Shown: piece after piece, positions 21,120-28,673 of the stretch | How the letters are laid out: the number at the start of each line of letters is the position of its first letter | Numbering within the stretch: position 1 is the first letter of the stretch | From: Myxococcales bacterium | GTDB taxonomy: Bacteria; Myxococcota_A; Polyangia; Fen-1088 | Length of the DNA: 64,000 bases | Assembly: GCA_022184915.1 (NCBI GenBank) | Contig: JAGTJU010000004.1 | Coordinates: 728,057 to 792,056 of the forward strand | Direction: 5' to 3' | The notes under the pieces: generated by a model | What the model was told of the DNA's origin: nothing | Database searches by the model: none | What the model saw: the letters and a program-made list of their open reading frames with translations, nothing else | Made by a program: the position numbers and the translations under genes

Positions 21120-22145
21120 TCAGAAGGCTTGAGTCGGAACGTTCGGGCGGGCACGCCGCAACACCTGCTGTCCGACCCCGAAGCTGAGTACCAAATCGCC
21201 TTCTCGTGCTTCGCCCTCGTAGCTATCGAGCTGCCTCTGGCCGTCATCGCAGGGGCCGCCCTCGAGCACCTCGAAGGTTTGCTCGCTGATGACGAAGCGC
21301 GGTCCCGAGACAACGCCTCGAACTTCGTAGCGGGTCACGCTCCGGAAATCGAGGGCGTTGTTGCACCGATAGAGGCGTCCATCGGTGGAGCGCTGTTCGA
21401 CGAAGCGATCGTAGAAGCCTACCAGCTCCCTGCCCTCCTGGACGAGGTGCCACTCTTCTCTCTCCCGTTTTGCGTCGCCGTTGGGCAAAGCCGCTTGTTG
21501 CTCCCAAACCCAGTGGCCGTGGAGCTCGGCGGGGCCGGACAGAGTGGCGTGGTGAGGTCCGACCAACGACAGGCTCGTCAGGGCCGGTACCCGCTCCGTA
21601 GCCCGGGGATCGAGAGGCGTTGCTGCCGCTGTCTGTCGCCGCACCAAGCGCCTCAAGGGACCTCGCGCCGTCGAGACCAACGCGTCGCCGTCGAGACGGC
21701 CCTCGAACGCGGAGCGATCGCGGGGCGGGGGCTGGCAGGGGCCGTCCACATGAGGTGCCTTGTCTTCACGGAGCTCGAGATGATCACCGCGCCGACGACC
21801 GACCACCTCGCTCGTGAGCCAGGCCGTTAGTTTCGTTCGGCCGCTGCAAAGATAGGGACGTCCGTCGCCCGATGTCAGGGTGATTTCGACGAAGAGCACG
21901 CCCCGGACTTGTTCGCCATTCTGCTGCAGGCGCCAGGTATGCCGTTCCACCTGCCGATCGGGCGTACCCCGTTCGGTGCTGGTGAGCGCCTGCTCGAAGC
22001 TTCCTTCCCAGGTGCCGGAGACGTCGCCCACAGGCGGAACCTGCCTGACCGTGCCCGGCCGTTGGTGCCCGCAGGCACTCAAGAGCAGGAGGGGCACTAC
22101 GAGGCGCCCGAGCGGCGAGTTGGCGGAACGTCCCGGATGAAGCAT
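21120..22145 (-). CDS. Lipoprotein with a duplicated beta-rich domain
   Basis: A 341-residue lipoprotein (lipobox LSAC near residue 25). The mature part holds two copies of one domain. Copy 1 (about 43-165) has GTWEGSFEQ, ERHTWRLQQNGEQVRGVLF, SGDGRPYLCSG, DGPCQP and FEGRLDGDALV. Copy 2 (about 210-330) has GHWVWEQQ, EREEWHLVQEGRELVGFY, STDGRLYRCNN, GGPCDD and YEGEAREGDLV. Each copy keeps one Cys after Y-x and one in GPC, probably a disulfide. The pattern of a short first strand and a repeated beta-turn suggests a lipocalin-like or small barrel domain. No catalytic residues were recognised. Confidence 0.7.
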   Translation of the reverse strand: MLHPGRSANSPLGRLVVPLLLLSACGHQRPGTVRQVPPVGDVSGTWEGSFEQALTSTERGTPDRQVERHTWRLQQNGEQVRGVLFVEITLTSGDGRPYLCSGRTKLTAWLTSEVVGRRRGDHLELREDKAPHVDGPCQPPPRDRSAFEGRLDGDALVSTARGPLRRLVRRQTAAATPLDPRATERVPALTSLSLVGPHHATLSGPAELHGHWVWEQQAALPNGDAKREREEWHLVQEGRELVGFYDRFVEQRSTDGRLYRCNNALDFRSVTRYEVRGVVSGPRFVISEQTFEVLEGGPCDDGQRQLDSYEGEAREGDLVLSFGVGQQVLRRARPNVPTQAF

Positions 22146-22177
22146 GAGGGTGTCAGCCTGTCACGAGGCCCGTTGGC

Positions 22178-22834
22178 TCAAGGGTTGTTCGCCTGTGTCG
22201 CGGCCTCGCGGCGACGGGCCTCCGCCTCCTCGAGCGGACGGTACTTCAAGAGAAGCCGGTCGAGCTCGGCGTGAACCTCCGGGTCAGACTCGTACCTGTA
22301 CACGGTGTGCACCTTGTCCATGAGCACATCGTTATTGCGGTCCATCGCCTCCACCGCCCGGAGAGCCGCGAGCCGCACACGCTTGTCGGAGTCCGGCAAC
22401 AACACGGAGACGGTGTAATGAGCGACGGGGCCCCCCTCGTTGCGCAGCCGCTCGATGAGCGCCAGCTTTCGTTCGGGGTCTGTTTCCGTTTGCAGCGTGA
22501 GTTCGAGCCGGTCGCGAGGAATCTTGGCGACGGACTCTGTCGCGCTTGCTTCCCGGGGGGCCTCCGCAGCGGGGGCGGTCGGGCTCGCGACGCGTGCCGG
22601 GGCCGGGGGGGCGAGCGAGGGGGGGGCAATGGGCTCGCGGGGTGCGTCGGGCTCTGGCTCCGGCGCCAAAGCTTCGAGGGGAGGAGGCTCGACCGCGGGG
22701 CGAGGGCGGGGGGACACCTGCCGCATTACCAGGAAGAGCCCTGTACCCGCCGTCACCAACGTCAAAGCGACCGCGATCTTCACCAGGGGTGAGGACGGTC
22801 GCGTATCCGAACCTCGAGCAGGGGCAGATGGCAT
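22178..22834 (-). CDS. Membrane-anchored HEAT-like helical protein
   Basis: A 218-residue protein. A signal-anchor helix (VKIAVALTLVTAGTGLFLVM) at about residues 18-37 is followed by a Pro/Ala linker to about 100 and a helical domain with two or three HEAT-like repeats (LALIERLRNEGGPVAHYTVS, VRLAALRAVEAMDRNNDVLM). The tail would face the periplasm. It lies 32 bp upstream of the duplicated-domain lipoprotein on the same strand, so an operon is likely. Function is unknown; HEAT repeats normally bind other proteins. Confidence 0.6.
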   Translation of the reverse strand: MPSAPARGSDTRPSSPLVKIAVALTLVTAGTGLFLVMRQVSPRPRPAVEPPPLEALAPEPEPDAPREPIAPPSLAPPAPARVASPTAPAAEAPREASATESVAKIPRDRLELTLQTETDPERKLALIERLRNEGGPVAHYTVSVLLPDSDKRVRLAALRAVEAMDRNNDVLMDKVHTVYRYESDPEVHAELDRLLLKYRPLEEAEARRREAATQANNP

Positions 22835-22950
22835 TTCCTGTCTCTTTGCTTACTGTTTGTTTGCCTATTTCATCCCTTCGGCAGGTGGACGAGGATCCTG
22901 AGCGAGAAGGTCCCGAGACGGCGGGAACGCAGGCGCGTAGACTGCGGCGC

Positions 22951-23688
22951 GTGGAAGCGCCTGTCTCCCCGGAACGTCCTACGGCTCTGATCGTGGGTGT
23001 GCGCACCCTTGGACACACTCTGGCCCTGCACTTCGCCGAACGAGGTTTTCGCGTGCTCTGTGCGGCGCGCACACGACAGACGGTCGAGGACGCGGCGGCG
23101 GCGGTGACCGCGGCGGGCGGCCTGGGGGTTCCCCTGGTCTGCGACTTGACGCGTCCCGAAACCCTGAAGGCAGCCCTCGATGCGGAGCCTGCCATCGACC
23201 TTTGCATTGCTGCCCAGACGGCGGGGGGCCGCTTCGGAGCCCGTCCGTTGGTCGAGATGGAAGACGAGGACCTGCAGCGGGGGGTCGACAGCTATTTGCG
23301 CGGTACGTGGAACCTCCTCCGCGCCGTGGGGCCTCGCATGCTGGCGCGCGGGCAGGGCACCTTCCTTCAGATTGGCACCTCGTCCGGGGTGAGGACGAAG
23401 GCAGGCTACGCCGCGTTGGCCGCCGTTCAGCACGGGCTGCGGGCGCTGGTTCAGGTCGCGGCCCGCGAGTGGCGCGAAGGCGGCGTCCACGTGGCCTACC
23501 TTCCGATCGATGGTGCGATCGCCAGCGAAAAGACGACAGCGTGGGTCGCCCGGAACGGGGAAGACCGAGCGATTCCGGCCCAGGCCATCGCCGAAGCCTG
23601 CGCGTACCTACACGGCCAGCCGCGGCGGGGCTGGACCCACGAATTGTTGCTGCGCCCCCCGGGCTCGGATTGGACGGCCCCCACCTGA
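22951..23688 (+). CDS. Short-chain dehydrogenase/reductase-like protein with altered active site
   Basis: A 245-residue Rossmann-fold protein. The nucleotide-binding turn ALIVGVRTLGHTLALHFAER replaces the classical TGxxxGIG. A catalytic-like Ser and Tyr are present in IGTSSGVRTKAGYAALA, but the Lys of the YxxxK motif is replaced (YAALA), so ordinary SDR catalysis is doubtful. GTG 22951 was chosen because the conserved strand starts about 10 residues later; ATG 22831 is in frame but overlaps the divergent gene and adds a non-conserved 40-residue leader. It lies 113 bp before serC. Confidence 0.62.
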   Translation: MEAPVSPERPTALIVGVRTLGHTLALHFAERGFRVLCAARTRQTVEDAAAAVTAAGGLGVPLVCDLTRPETLKAALDAEPAIDLCIAAQTAGGRFGARPLVEMEDEDLQRGVDSYLRGTWNLLRAVGPRMLARGQGTFLQIGTSSGVRTKAGYAALAAVQHGLRALVQVAAREWREGGVHVAYLPIDGAIASEKTTAWVARNGEDRAIPAQAIAEACAYLHGQPRRGWTHELLLRPPGSDWTAPT

Positions 23689-23801
23689 GCGGAATGCTCC
23701 AGATGGCCGAAACGGCGGACAAAAAACCAATCTGGAAGCCTCGCGAAGCGCGGAACTTGGATTATGTTACGGGCACCTTCGTATTTGGAAAGTGACCCTT
23801 C

Positions 23802-24878
23802 ATGACCAAGCGCCTCTACAACTTCTCTGCCGGTCCCGCCATGTTGCCCACCGAGGTTCTGGAGGCCTCGGCCAAAGCCCTGCTCGACTACGAAGGCAAG
23901 GGCGTGGGCATTGCCGAGGTCAGCCACCGGGGTAAGGAATTCGATGGGGTCTTGGACGAGGCCATCGCGCGGTGCAAGTCGCTGCTCGCGGTCCCCGATT
24001 CACACGACATCCTCTTCCTTCAGGGCGGCGCCACCCAGATGTTCAACGTGGTGCCGATGAACATCCTGCACGGGACGGCCGAGTATGTGGTGAGCGGTCA
24101 ATGGTCGAGCAAGGCCGCCAAAACGGCTCAGGCCGCCTACGGGGACAAGATCAAGGTCATCGCATCCAGCGCGAAGACGGAGTTCGACCGCCCGCCGGTT
24201 TTCTCCGCATCCCCAGACGCTTCCTATCTACACGTCTGCTCGAACGAGACCGTGCACGGACATCGGCTCGTGGCCTGGCCCGAACACCCGAACCTGGTGG
24301 TGGATGCCAGCTCGGAGATGATGGCGAGGCCCCACCCGATCGCGGGGACGGCTCTGGTCTACGCCGGCGCTCAAAAGAACCTGGGTCCGTCAGGCGTGGT
24401 TCTGATGATCGTTCGCAAAGATCTCTACAGCCGCATTCCCGCGTCCACGCCGGAGATCTTCAATCTGCAGGTGCTGGCCGAAAACAAGAGCTGCCTCAAC
24501 ACGCCGCCGACGTTTGGCATCTACGTGCTCCTAGAGACCTTCCGCTGGATGGAACGACAGGGTGGGCTGTCGGCCATCGAGGCCCGCAATGCGGAGAAGG
24601 CGAGGCTGCTCTACGAAGCCATCGATGGCTCTGAGGGCTTCTTCAAGGGAACCGTTGCCGACGTGGCTGCCCGCAGCCACATGAACGTCACCTTCCGCCT
24701 CCCCTCCGAAGAACTCACGGACAAGTTCATCAAGGCCTGCGCGGCGAAGGGTATGGTGGCGCTCAAGGGGTACCGCTCGGTGGGCGGCATCCGGGCTTCG
24801 ATATATAACGCGATGCCGGTCGAGGGCTGCCAGGCTCTGGCTGACGAAATGAGGGTCTTCGCCGCGGCGAACCGCTAG
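23802..24878 (+). CDS. serC: Phosphoserine aminotransferase
   Basis: PLP-dependent enzyme of serine synthesis: converts 3-phosphohydroxypyruvate and glutamate to phosphoserine (in many bacteria also used in pyridoxine synthesis). Of 358 residues, the N-terminus is RLYNFSAGPAMLPTEVLE, followed by the substrate loop DILFLQGGATQMFNVVPMN, the PLP Asp in VVDASSEMMA, the PLP Lys in YAGAQKNLGPSGV, and late MNVTFRLPSEE and GYRSVGGIRASIYNAMP. It is paired with serA 111 bp downstream, so the two steps of the pathway are contiguous. Confidence 0.96.
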   Translation: MTKRLYNFSAGPAMLPTEVLEASAKALLDYEGKGVGIAEVSHRGKEFDGVLDEAIARCKSLLAVPDSHDILFLQGGATQMFNVVPMNILHGTAEYVVSGQWSSKAAKTAQAAYGDKIKVIASSAKTEFDRPPVFSASPDASYLHVCSNETVHGHRLVAWPEHPNLVVDASSEMMARPHPIAGTALVYAGAQKNLGPSGVVLMIVRKDLYSRIPASTPEIFNLQVLAENKSCLNTPPTFGIYVLLETFRWMERQGGLSAIEARNAEKARLLYEAIDGSEGFFKGTVADVAARSHMNVTFRLPSEELTDKFIKACAAKGMVALKGYRSVGGIRASIYNAMPVEGCQALADEMRVFAAANR

Positions 24879-24911
24879 GCGCTCGACGCGGGGCTGCGCG
24901 AACCTTTCGGA

Positions 24912-24940
24912 TTGGCCTGGCGGGCAAGCTGTACTAGAAC
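24912..24940 (+). promoter_or_regulatory. Candidate promoter for serA
   Basis: TTGGCC (24912-24917), 17-bp spacer, TAGAAC (24935-24940), in the 111-bp gap after serC. It would give serA and the following genes their own start near 24947, about 43 nt before the ATG. Confidence 0.4.
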
Positions 24941-24989
24941 TCCGCCCCTTCACCCTCCCGATTCACTTCGATCAAAGGACTACAGCAAG

Positions 24990-25946
24990 ATGTCGCAGGA
25001 ACCGTTCCGGGTGCTCGTTGCGGACGACATGGCCGCCGACGCGGTCACCATCATGCGCAACGCCGGCCTCGCGGTCGACGTGATCACGGGGCAAAGCGCC
25101 GAGCAGCTCACGGCGATTGTGGGCAATTACCACGGCTTGGCCGTGCGGTCGGCCTCGAAGGTCACGGCGCCGATTCTGGAAGCGGCCCACAAGCTCAAGA
25201 TCGTGGGGCGTGCGGGCGTGGGTGTCGACAACATCGACGTCGCGGCTGCGACGAAGAAGGGTGTTCAGGTCATCAACACGCCCGCGGGCAACGCCATCGC
25301 CGCCGGCGAGCTGGCCTTGGCCTACGTCTTCGCCCTCGCTCGCAAGTTGCCCCAGTCCACCGCCAGCATGAAGGCTGGCAAGTGGGACAAAAAAGCGTTC
25401 ATGGGCGTGGAGATCACGGGCAAGACGCTCGGCGTAGTGGGCTTTGGCAACATCGGCCGTCAGGTGGGGGAGCGTGCGGTTGGCCTCCAGATGAAGGTGC
25501 TGGCGTACGATCCTTACCTTCCGTCGGGTGCAACCCCTCCGGCAGGGGTCGAGTACGCACGCCTCGAGGATGTCATCGCACGCGCTGACTTCATCACGCT
25601 TCACCTTCCGCTGACCCCGGAGACGAAGGGGCTTTTCGGGCGGGAAAACCTACTCAAGATGAAGAAGAATGCCTATCTCATCAACTGCGCCCGCGGTGGC
25701 ATCGTCGATGAGACCGCCCTCTACGAGGTCATGAAAGGCGGGCACCTGGCTGGCGCAGCCCTCGATGTGTTCGAGGAGGAGCCCTGTGGCCCGTTGCCTC
25801 TCTTCGGGCTGGACAACGTGCTGGCCTCGCCCCACACCGGCGCTTCCACGAAGGAGGCGCAGGTGAAAGTGGCTGTGGAGTTGGCCGAGGTGTTCGTGGC
25901 CTTCTTGCTCGAAGGCAAGATCCGCAACGCGGTGAACAAGCTCTGA
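24990..25946 (+). CDS. serA: D-3-phosphoglycerate dehydrogenase, short form
   Basis: NAD-dependent enzyme that oxidises 3-phosphoglycerate to 3-phosphohydroxypyruvate, the substrate of serC. The 318 residues match the D-2-hydroxyacid dehydrogenase fold: VGRAGVGVDNIDV, the NAD-binding GKTLGVVGFGNIGRQVGERA, HLPLTPETKGLFG, catalytic Arg in LINCARGGIVDE, Glu in the ALDVFEEEP segment, and catalytic His in SPHTGASTKEAQ. It lacks the C-terminal ASB and ACT domains found in forms of about 530 residues, so serine feedback through an ACT domain is not expected. ATG 24990 was chosen over an upstream ATG at 24912, inside the promoter. Confidence 0.92.
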   Translation: MSQEPFRVLVADDMAADAVTIMRNAGLAVDVITGQSAEQLTAIVGNYHGLAVRSASKVTAPILEAAHKLKIVGRAGVGVDNIDVAAATKKGVQVINTPAGNAIAAGELALAYVFALARKLPQSTASMKAGKWDKKAFMGVEITGKTLGVVGFGNIGRQVGERAVGLQMKVLAYDPYLPSGATPPAGVEYARLEDVIARADFITLHLPLTPETKGLFGRENLLKMKKNAYLINCARGGIVDETALYEVMKGGHLAGAALDVFEEEPCGPLPLFGLDNVLASPHTGASTKEAQVKVAVELAEVFVAFLLEGKIRNAVNKL

Positions 25947-25968
25947 GGGCGTCAGCTCCCCTACGCCC

Positions 25969-27192
25969 ATGGTCGAAACATCCTCTCTCCGTCTCCCCGC
26001 CGGGATTCGTGACTTTGCGCCCGGCGCGGCGGCGGCGCGGCGGCAAATCGCGGAAGCTTTCATCGGCGTGTTCGAGCGCTGGGGCTACGCACAGGTCATC
26101 ACGCCAGCCTTCGAGTACGAGGCGGTATTGGCGCGAGGGCTCGGCAGCGATGGGCGGGCCTCGGCACTGCGTTTCGTCGAGCCGAGCTCCGGGCAGGTGC
26201 TGGCCCTTCGGCCCGACATCACGCCCCAGGTGGCGCGCCTCATGGCCACCCGCTTCCGCGAGGAAACAGGTCCGATTCGTCTTTGCTACGAGGGACCCGT
26301 GTTTCGCTACGACGCGACCTCGCGAGCTCAGAAGGAGCTGATTCAGGCAGGCGTGGAACTCGCCGGTTTGGCGGGGGCGGATGGCGACGTCGAGGTCATC
26401 TCCGTGGCCCTCGATGCCCTGGCGGCGGCGGGGCTTTCCGACGTGACGATCGACCTCGCACACCCGGGGCTGGCAAGGGCGGTGATTGACGGTGTGCGCC
26501 TACCCGAGCCCCTCGTGGCCGTTTTTCGTGAGCGGGTGGCCAAACGTGACCGTGCCGGGGTCACAGGACTTCTGGAACAGGCCTCGGGACCCAAGGCCAT
26601 GGTGGCCTTCGCCCAGCTGTTGCCGACCCTCTCCGGCGACGCTTCGATTTTGGACGACGCTTTCGAGCGTGCCCCGGGCGTCGAGGTTCGCCGGGCGTTG
26701 GCCGATCTGCGTGAGGTGGTCGAGCGCCTCGCTGACCGGGGGATTCGTGGCGGCAACGTGCATGTGGACCTGGGCGAGATCCGGGGCTTCGACTACTACA
26801 CGGGCGTTCGTTTCCAGGGCTTCGTGCATGGGGCGGCGGATGCCGTGTTGGCGGGTGGGCGCTACGACGCCCTCATGGGTCGCTACGGCCGGCCACGTGC
26901 CGCCGTGGGCTTCGCCATCGACGTCGAGGCGACCGCAGGCGCGCTCGAGCACCTTCAGGAGAGGACACGGGGCGCCGCGACGAACGGATTTCGCCGTGGC
27001 GAAGGAGGCTGCCTGGTGGTAGGTGAGGCCGGTCTTGCCGAACGGGAAGCGCTTCGCCTCCGCGCGGAGGGGCGGCGTGCCGCCGTGGCCGGACCCATGG
27101 GCCTCGACGACGCGCGAGCGTACGCGCGCCGGTGGGGCTACAGTGAGATGCTTTTGGTAGGGGCCAAGCTGAAGACCCTGCCCGTCGATTGA
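25969..27192 (+). CDS. hisZ: ATP phosphoribosyltransferase regulatory subunit
   Basis: Partner of a short HisG in the first step of histidine synthesis. The 407-residue protein is a catalytically inactive homolog of class II histidyl-tRNA synthetase: RLPAGIRDFAPGAAAARRQI, TPAFEYEAVL, LRPDITPQVARLMA, CYEGPVFRYD, RAQKELIQAGVEL, GFDYYTGVRFQGF and VLAGGRYDALMGRYG. It lacks the anticodon-binding domain of a true HisRS. It is followed 19 bp later by purA, an arrangement common in proteobacteria with HisZ. It implies that a short hisG exists elsewhere in the genome. Confidence 0.92.
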   Translation: MVETSSLRLPAGIRDFAPGAAAARRQIAEAFIGVFERWGYAQVITPAFEYEAVLARGLGSDGRASALRFVEPSSGQVLALRPDITPQVARLMATRFREETGPIRLCYEGPVFRYDATSRAQKELIQAGVELAGLAGADGDVEVISVALDALAAAGLSDVTIDLAHPGLARAVIDGVRLPEPLVAVFRERVAKRDRAGVTGLLEQASGPKAMVAFAQLLPTLSGDASILDDAFERAPGVEVRRALADLREVVERLADRGIRGGNVHVDLGEIRGFDYYTGVRFQGFVHGAADAVLAGGRYDALMGRYGRPRAAVGFAIDVEATAGALEHLQERTRGAATNGFRRGEGGCLVVGEAGLAEREALRLRAEGRRAAVAGPMGLDDARAYARRWGYSEMLLVGAKLKTLPVD

Positions 27193-27211
27193 GAACGGAA
27201 AAGAAGAAACA

Positions 27212-28492
27212 ATGCCTGTAGCTGTCGTTGTCGGCGCCCAGTGGGGCGACGAAGGGAAGGGCAAGGTCGTCGACCTGCTGACTGAGAAAGCGGATGTGGT
27301 GGCTCGCTGGGGCGGGGGTGCCAACGCGGGTCACACGATTGTCGTGAACGGGCGGCAGTACATCACGCACCTCATGCCCTCGGGTGTGCTTCGTCCCCAG
27401 GTGACTTGCGTGGTGGGCGAAGGCATGGTGATCGACCCCAAGGTCATGGTGGAGGAGATCCGCACGTTTCGGACCCATGGGCTGCTGGCCGATGCCTCGA
27501 AGCTCGTGATCTCGCGCCGGGCCCACCTCACCTTGCCCCAGCACAAGCTGCTCGACGCCGTACGTGAGCTGGGGCCCGCGGCGGTCGGCTCCACGAAGCG
27601 GGGCATCGGTCCTACGTACGAGAGCAAGGCTGCGCGCACGGGTCTGCGCATCGACGACTTGTTCCGTCCCGATCGTTTCCGCAAGCGTCTGCAGGACAAC
27701 CTGAACTTGATGGCGCCTCTCCTGTCGTCGGTGAAGTCAGATGTGCCGGCGCTCGAAGAGATCACGCGGGAGTACCTCGCTCTCGGTGAAGAACTGGCGC
27801 CCTACGTCGGCGATGCCTCGCGGTTTCTCCACGACCAGATCTGCGCGGGCAAGAACGTGTTGCTCGAGGGCGCGCAGGGCGTTCTGTTGGACATCGACCA
27901 CGGCACCTACCCCTATGTCACGTCGTCGTCGACGACGGCCGGCGGCGCGTGCGCGGCCCTCGGCATCGGTCCCACGAAGATCGATAGCGTGATGGGCATC
28001 GTGAAGGCCTACGCCACCCGGGTGGGCCTCGGGCCCTTTCCGACAGAACTCACCGAAGCGACGGGGGCCAAGATCCGTGAGGCGGGTGCCGAGTTCGGGT
28101 CGACCACCGGGCGGCCCCGCCGCTGCGGCTGGCTCGACCTTCCAGCGCTGCGGCTCGCCATACGCCTTTCGGGTATCGAAAGCCTGGCGGTCACGAAGCT
28201 GGACGTGCTGTCGGGCATGCCGACCGTAAAGTTGTGCACAGCCTACAAGCTTCGCGGGCAGATGCTGGACGAGATGCCTGCGGACCCGGACGACTTGGCC
28301 GAGGTCGAGCCGGTTCTGGAAGAACTCCCCGGGTGGGAGCACACGCGCATCGACGGCGGGCTTGCAAGCCTCCCCCAGGCGGCGAGAAACTATCTCGATC
28401 GCATGAGCGCTCTCACGGGCCTTCCCTTGTCCCTCGTTTCGGTGGGGCCAGGACGAGAACAGACGACCGTTTCGGGTCACCCCTTTGCGTGA
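27212..28492 (+). CDS. purA: Adenylosuccinate synthetase
   Basis: Joins IMP and aspartate using GTP to form adenylosuccinate in AMP synthesis. Of 426 residues (normal length), the N-terminal GTP loop is VGAQWGDEGKGKVVDLL, then WGGGANAGHTIV, GSTKRGIGPTYESKAARTG, EGAQGVLLDIDHGTYPYVTS, and the late signature STTGRPRRCGWLDLPALRLA with VTKLDVLSGMPTVKLCTAY. It lies 19 bp after hisZ, probably co-transcribed with hisZ and serA. Histidine synthesis consumes ATP and feeds AICAR into purines, which gives the pairing a metabolic rationale. Confidence 0.97.
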   Translation: MPVAVVVGAQWGDEGKGKVVDLLTEKADVVARWGGGANAGHTIVVNGRQYITHLMPSGVLRPQVTCVVGEGMVIDPKVMVEEIRTFRTHGLLADASKLVISRRAHLTLPQHKLLDAVRELGPAAVGSTKRGIGPTYESKAARTGLRIDDLFRPDRFRKRLQDNLNLMAPLLSSVKSDVPALEEITREYLALGEELAPYVGDASRFLHDQICAGKNVLLEGAQGVLLDIDHGTYPYVTSSSTTAGGACAALGIGPTKIDSVMGIVKAYATRVGLGPFPTELTEATGAKIREAGAEFGSTTGRPRRCGWLDLPALRLAIRLSGIESLAVTKLDVLSGMPTVKLCTAYKLRGQMLDEMPADPDDLAEVEPVLEELPGWEHTRIDGGLASLPQAARNYLDRMSALTGLPLSLVSVGPGREQTTVSGHPFA

Positions 28493-28604
28493 CCAGCTTG
28501 GTTCGGTGCGGTTCGCGCGAGCTCGAGCCGCCCCGATCGCTTAACATGAGGAACTTCAACGCCTTGCTTGTCCCGGCCGGTCGTGGCGGGTTCGTCTTGA
28601 TGAC

Positions 28605-28633
28605 TTGCCACGGGGGCAGGGGATCGTTATTGT
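28605..28633 (+). promoter_or_regulatory. Promoter of the GltJ/AgmX-like gene
   Basis: TTGCCA (28605-28610), 17-bp spacer, TATTGT (28628-28633). The start near 28641 lies about 33 nt before the ATG at 28674. Confidence 0.45.
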
Positions 28634-28673
28634 GGCCGAAAGCGGTTCGTGCCGCTAACTGCATGAGGGCTCA

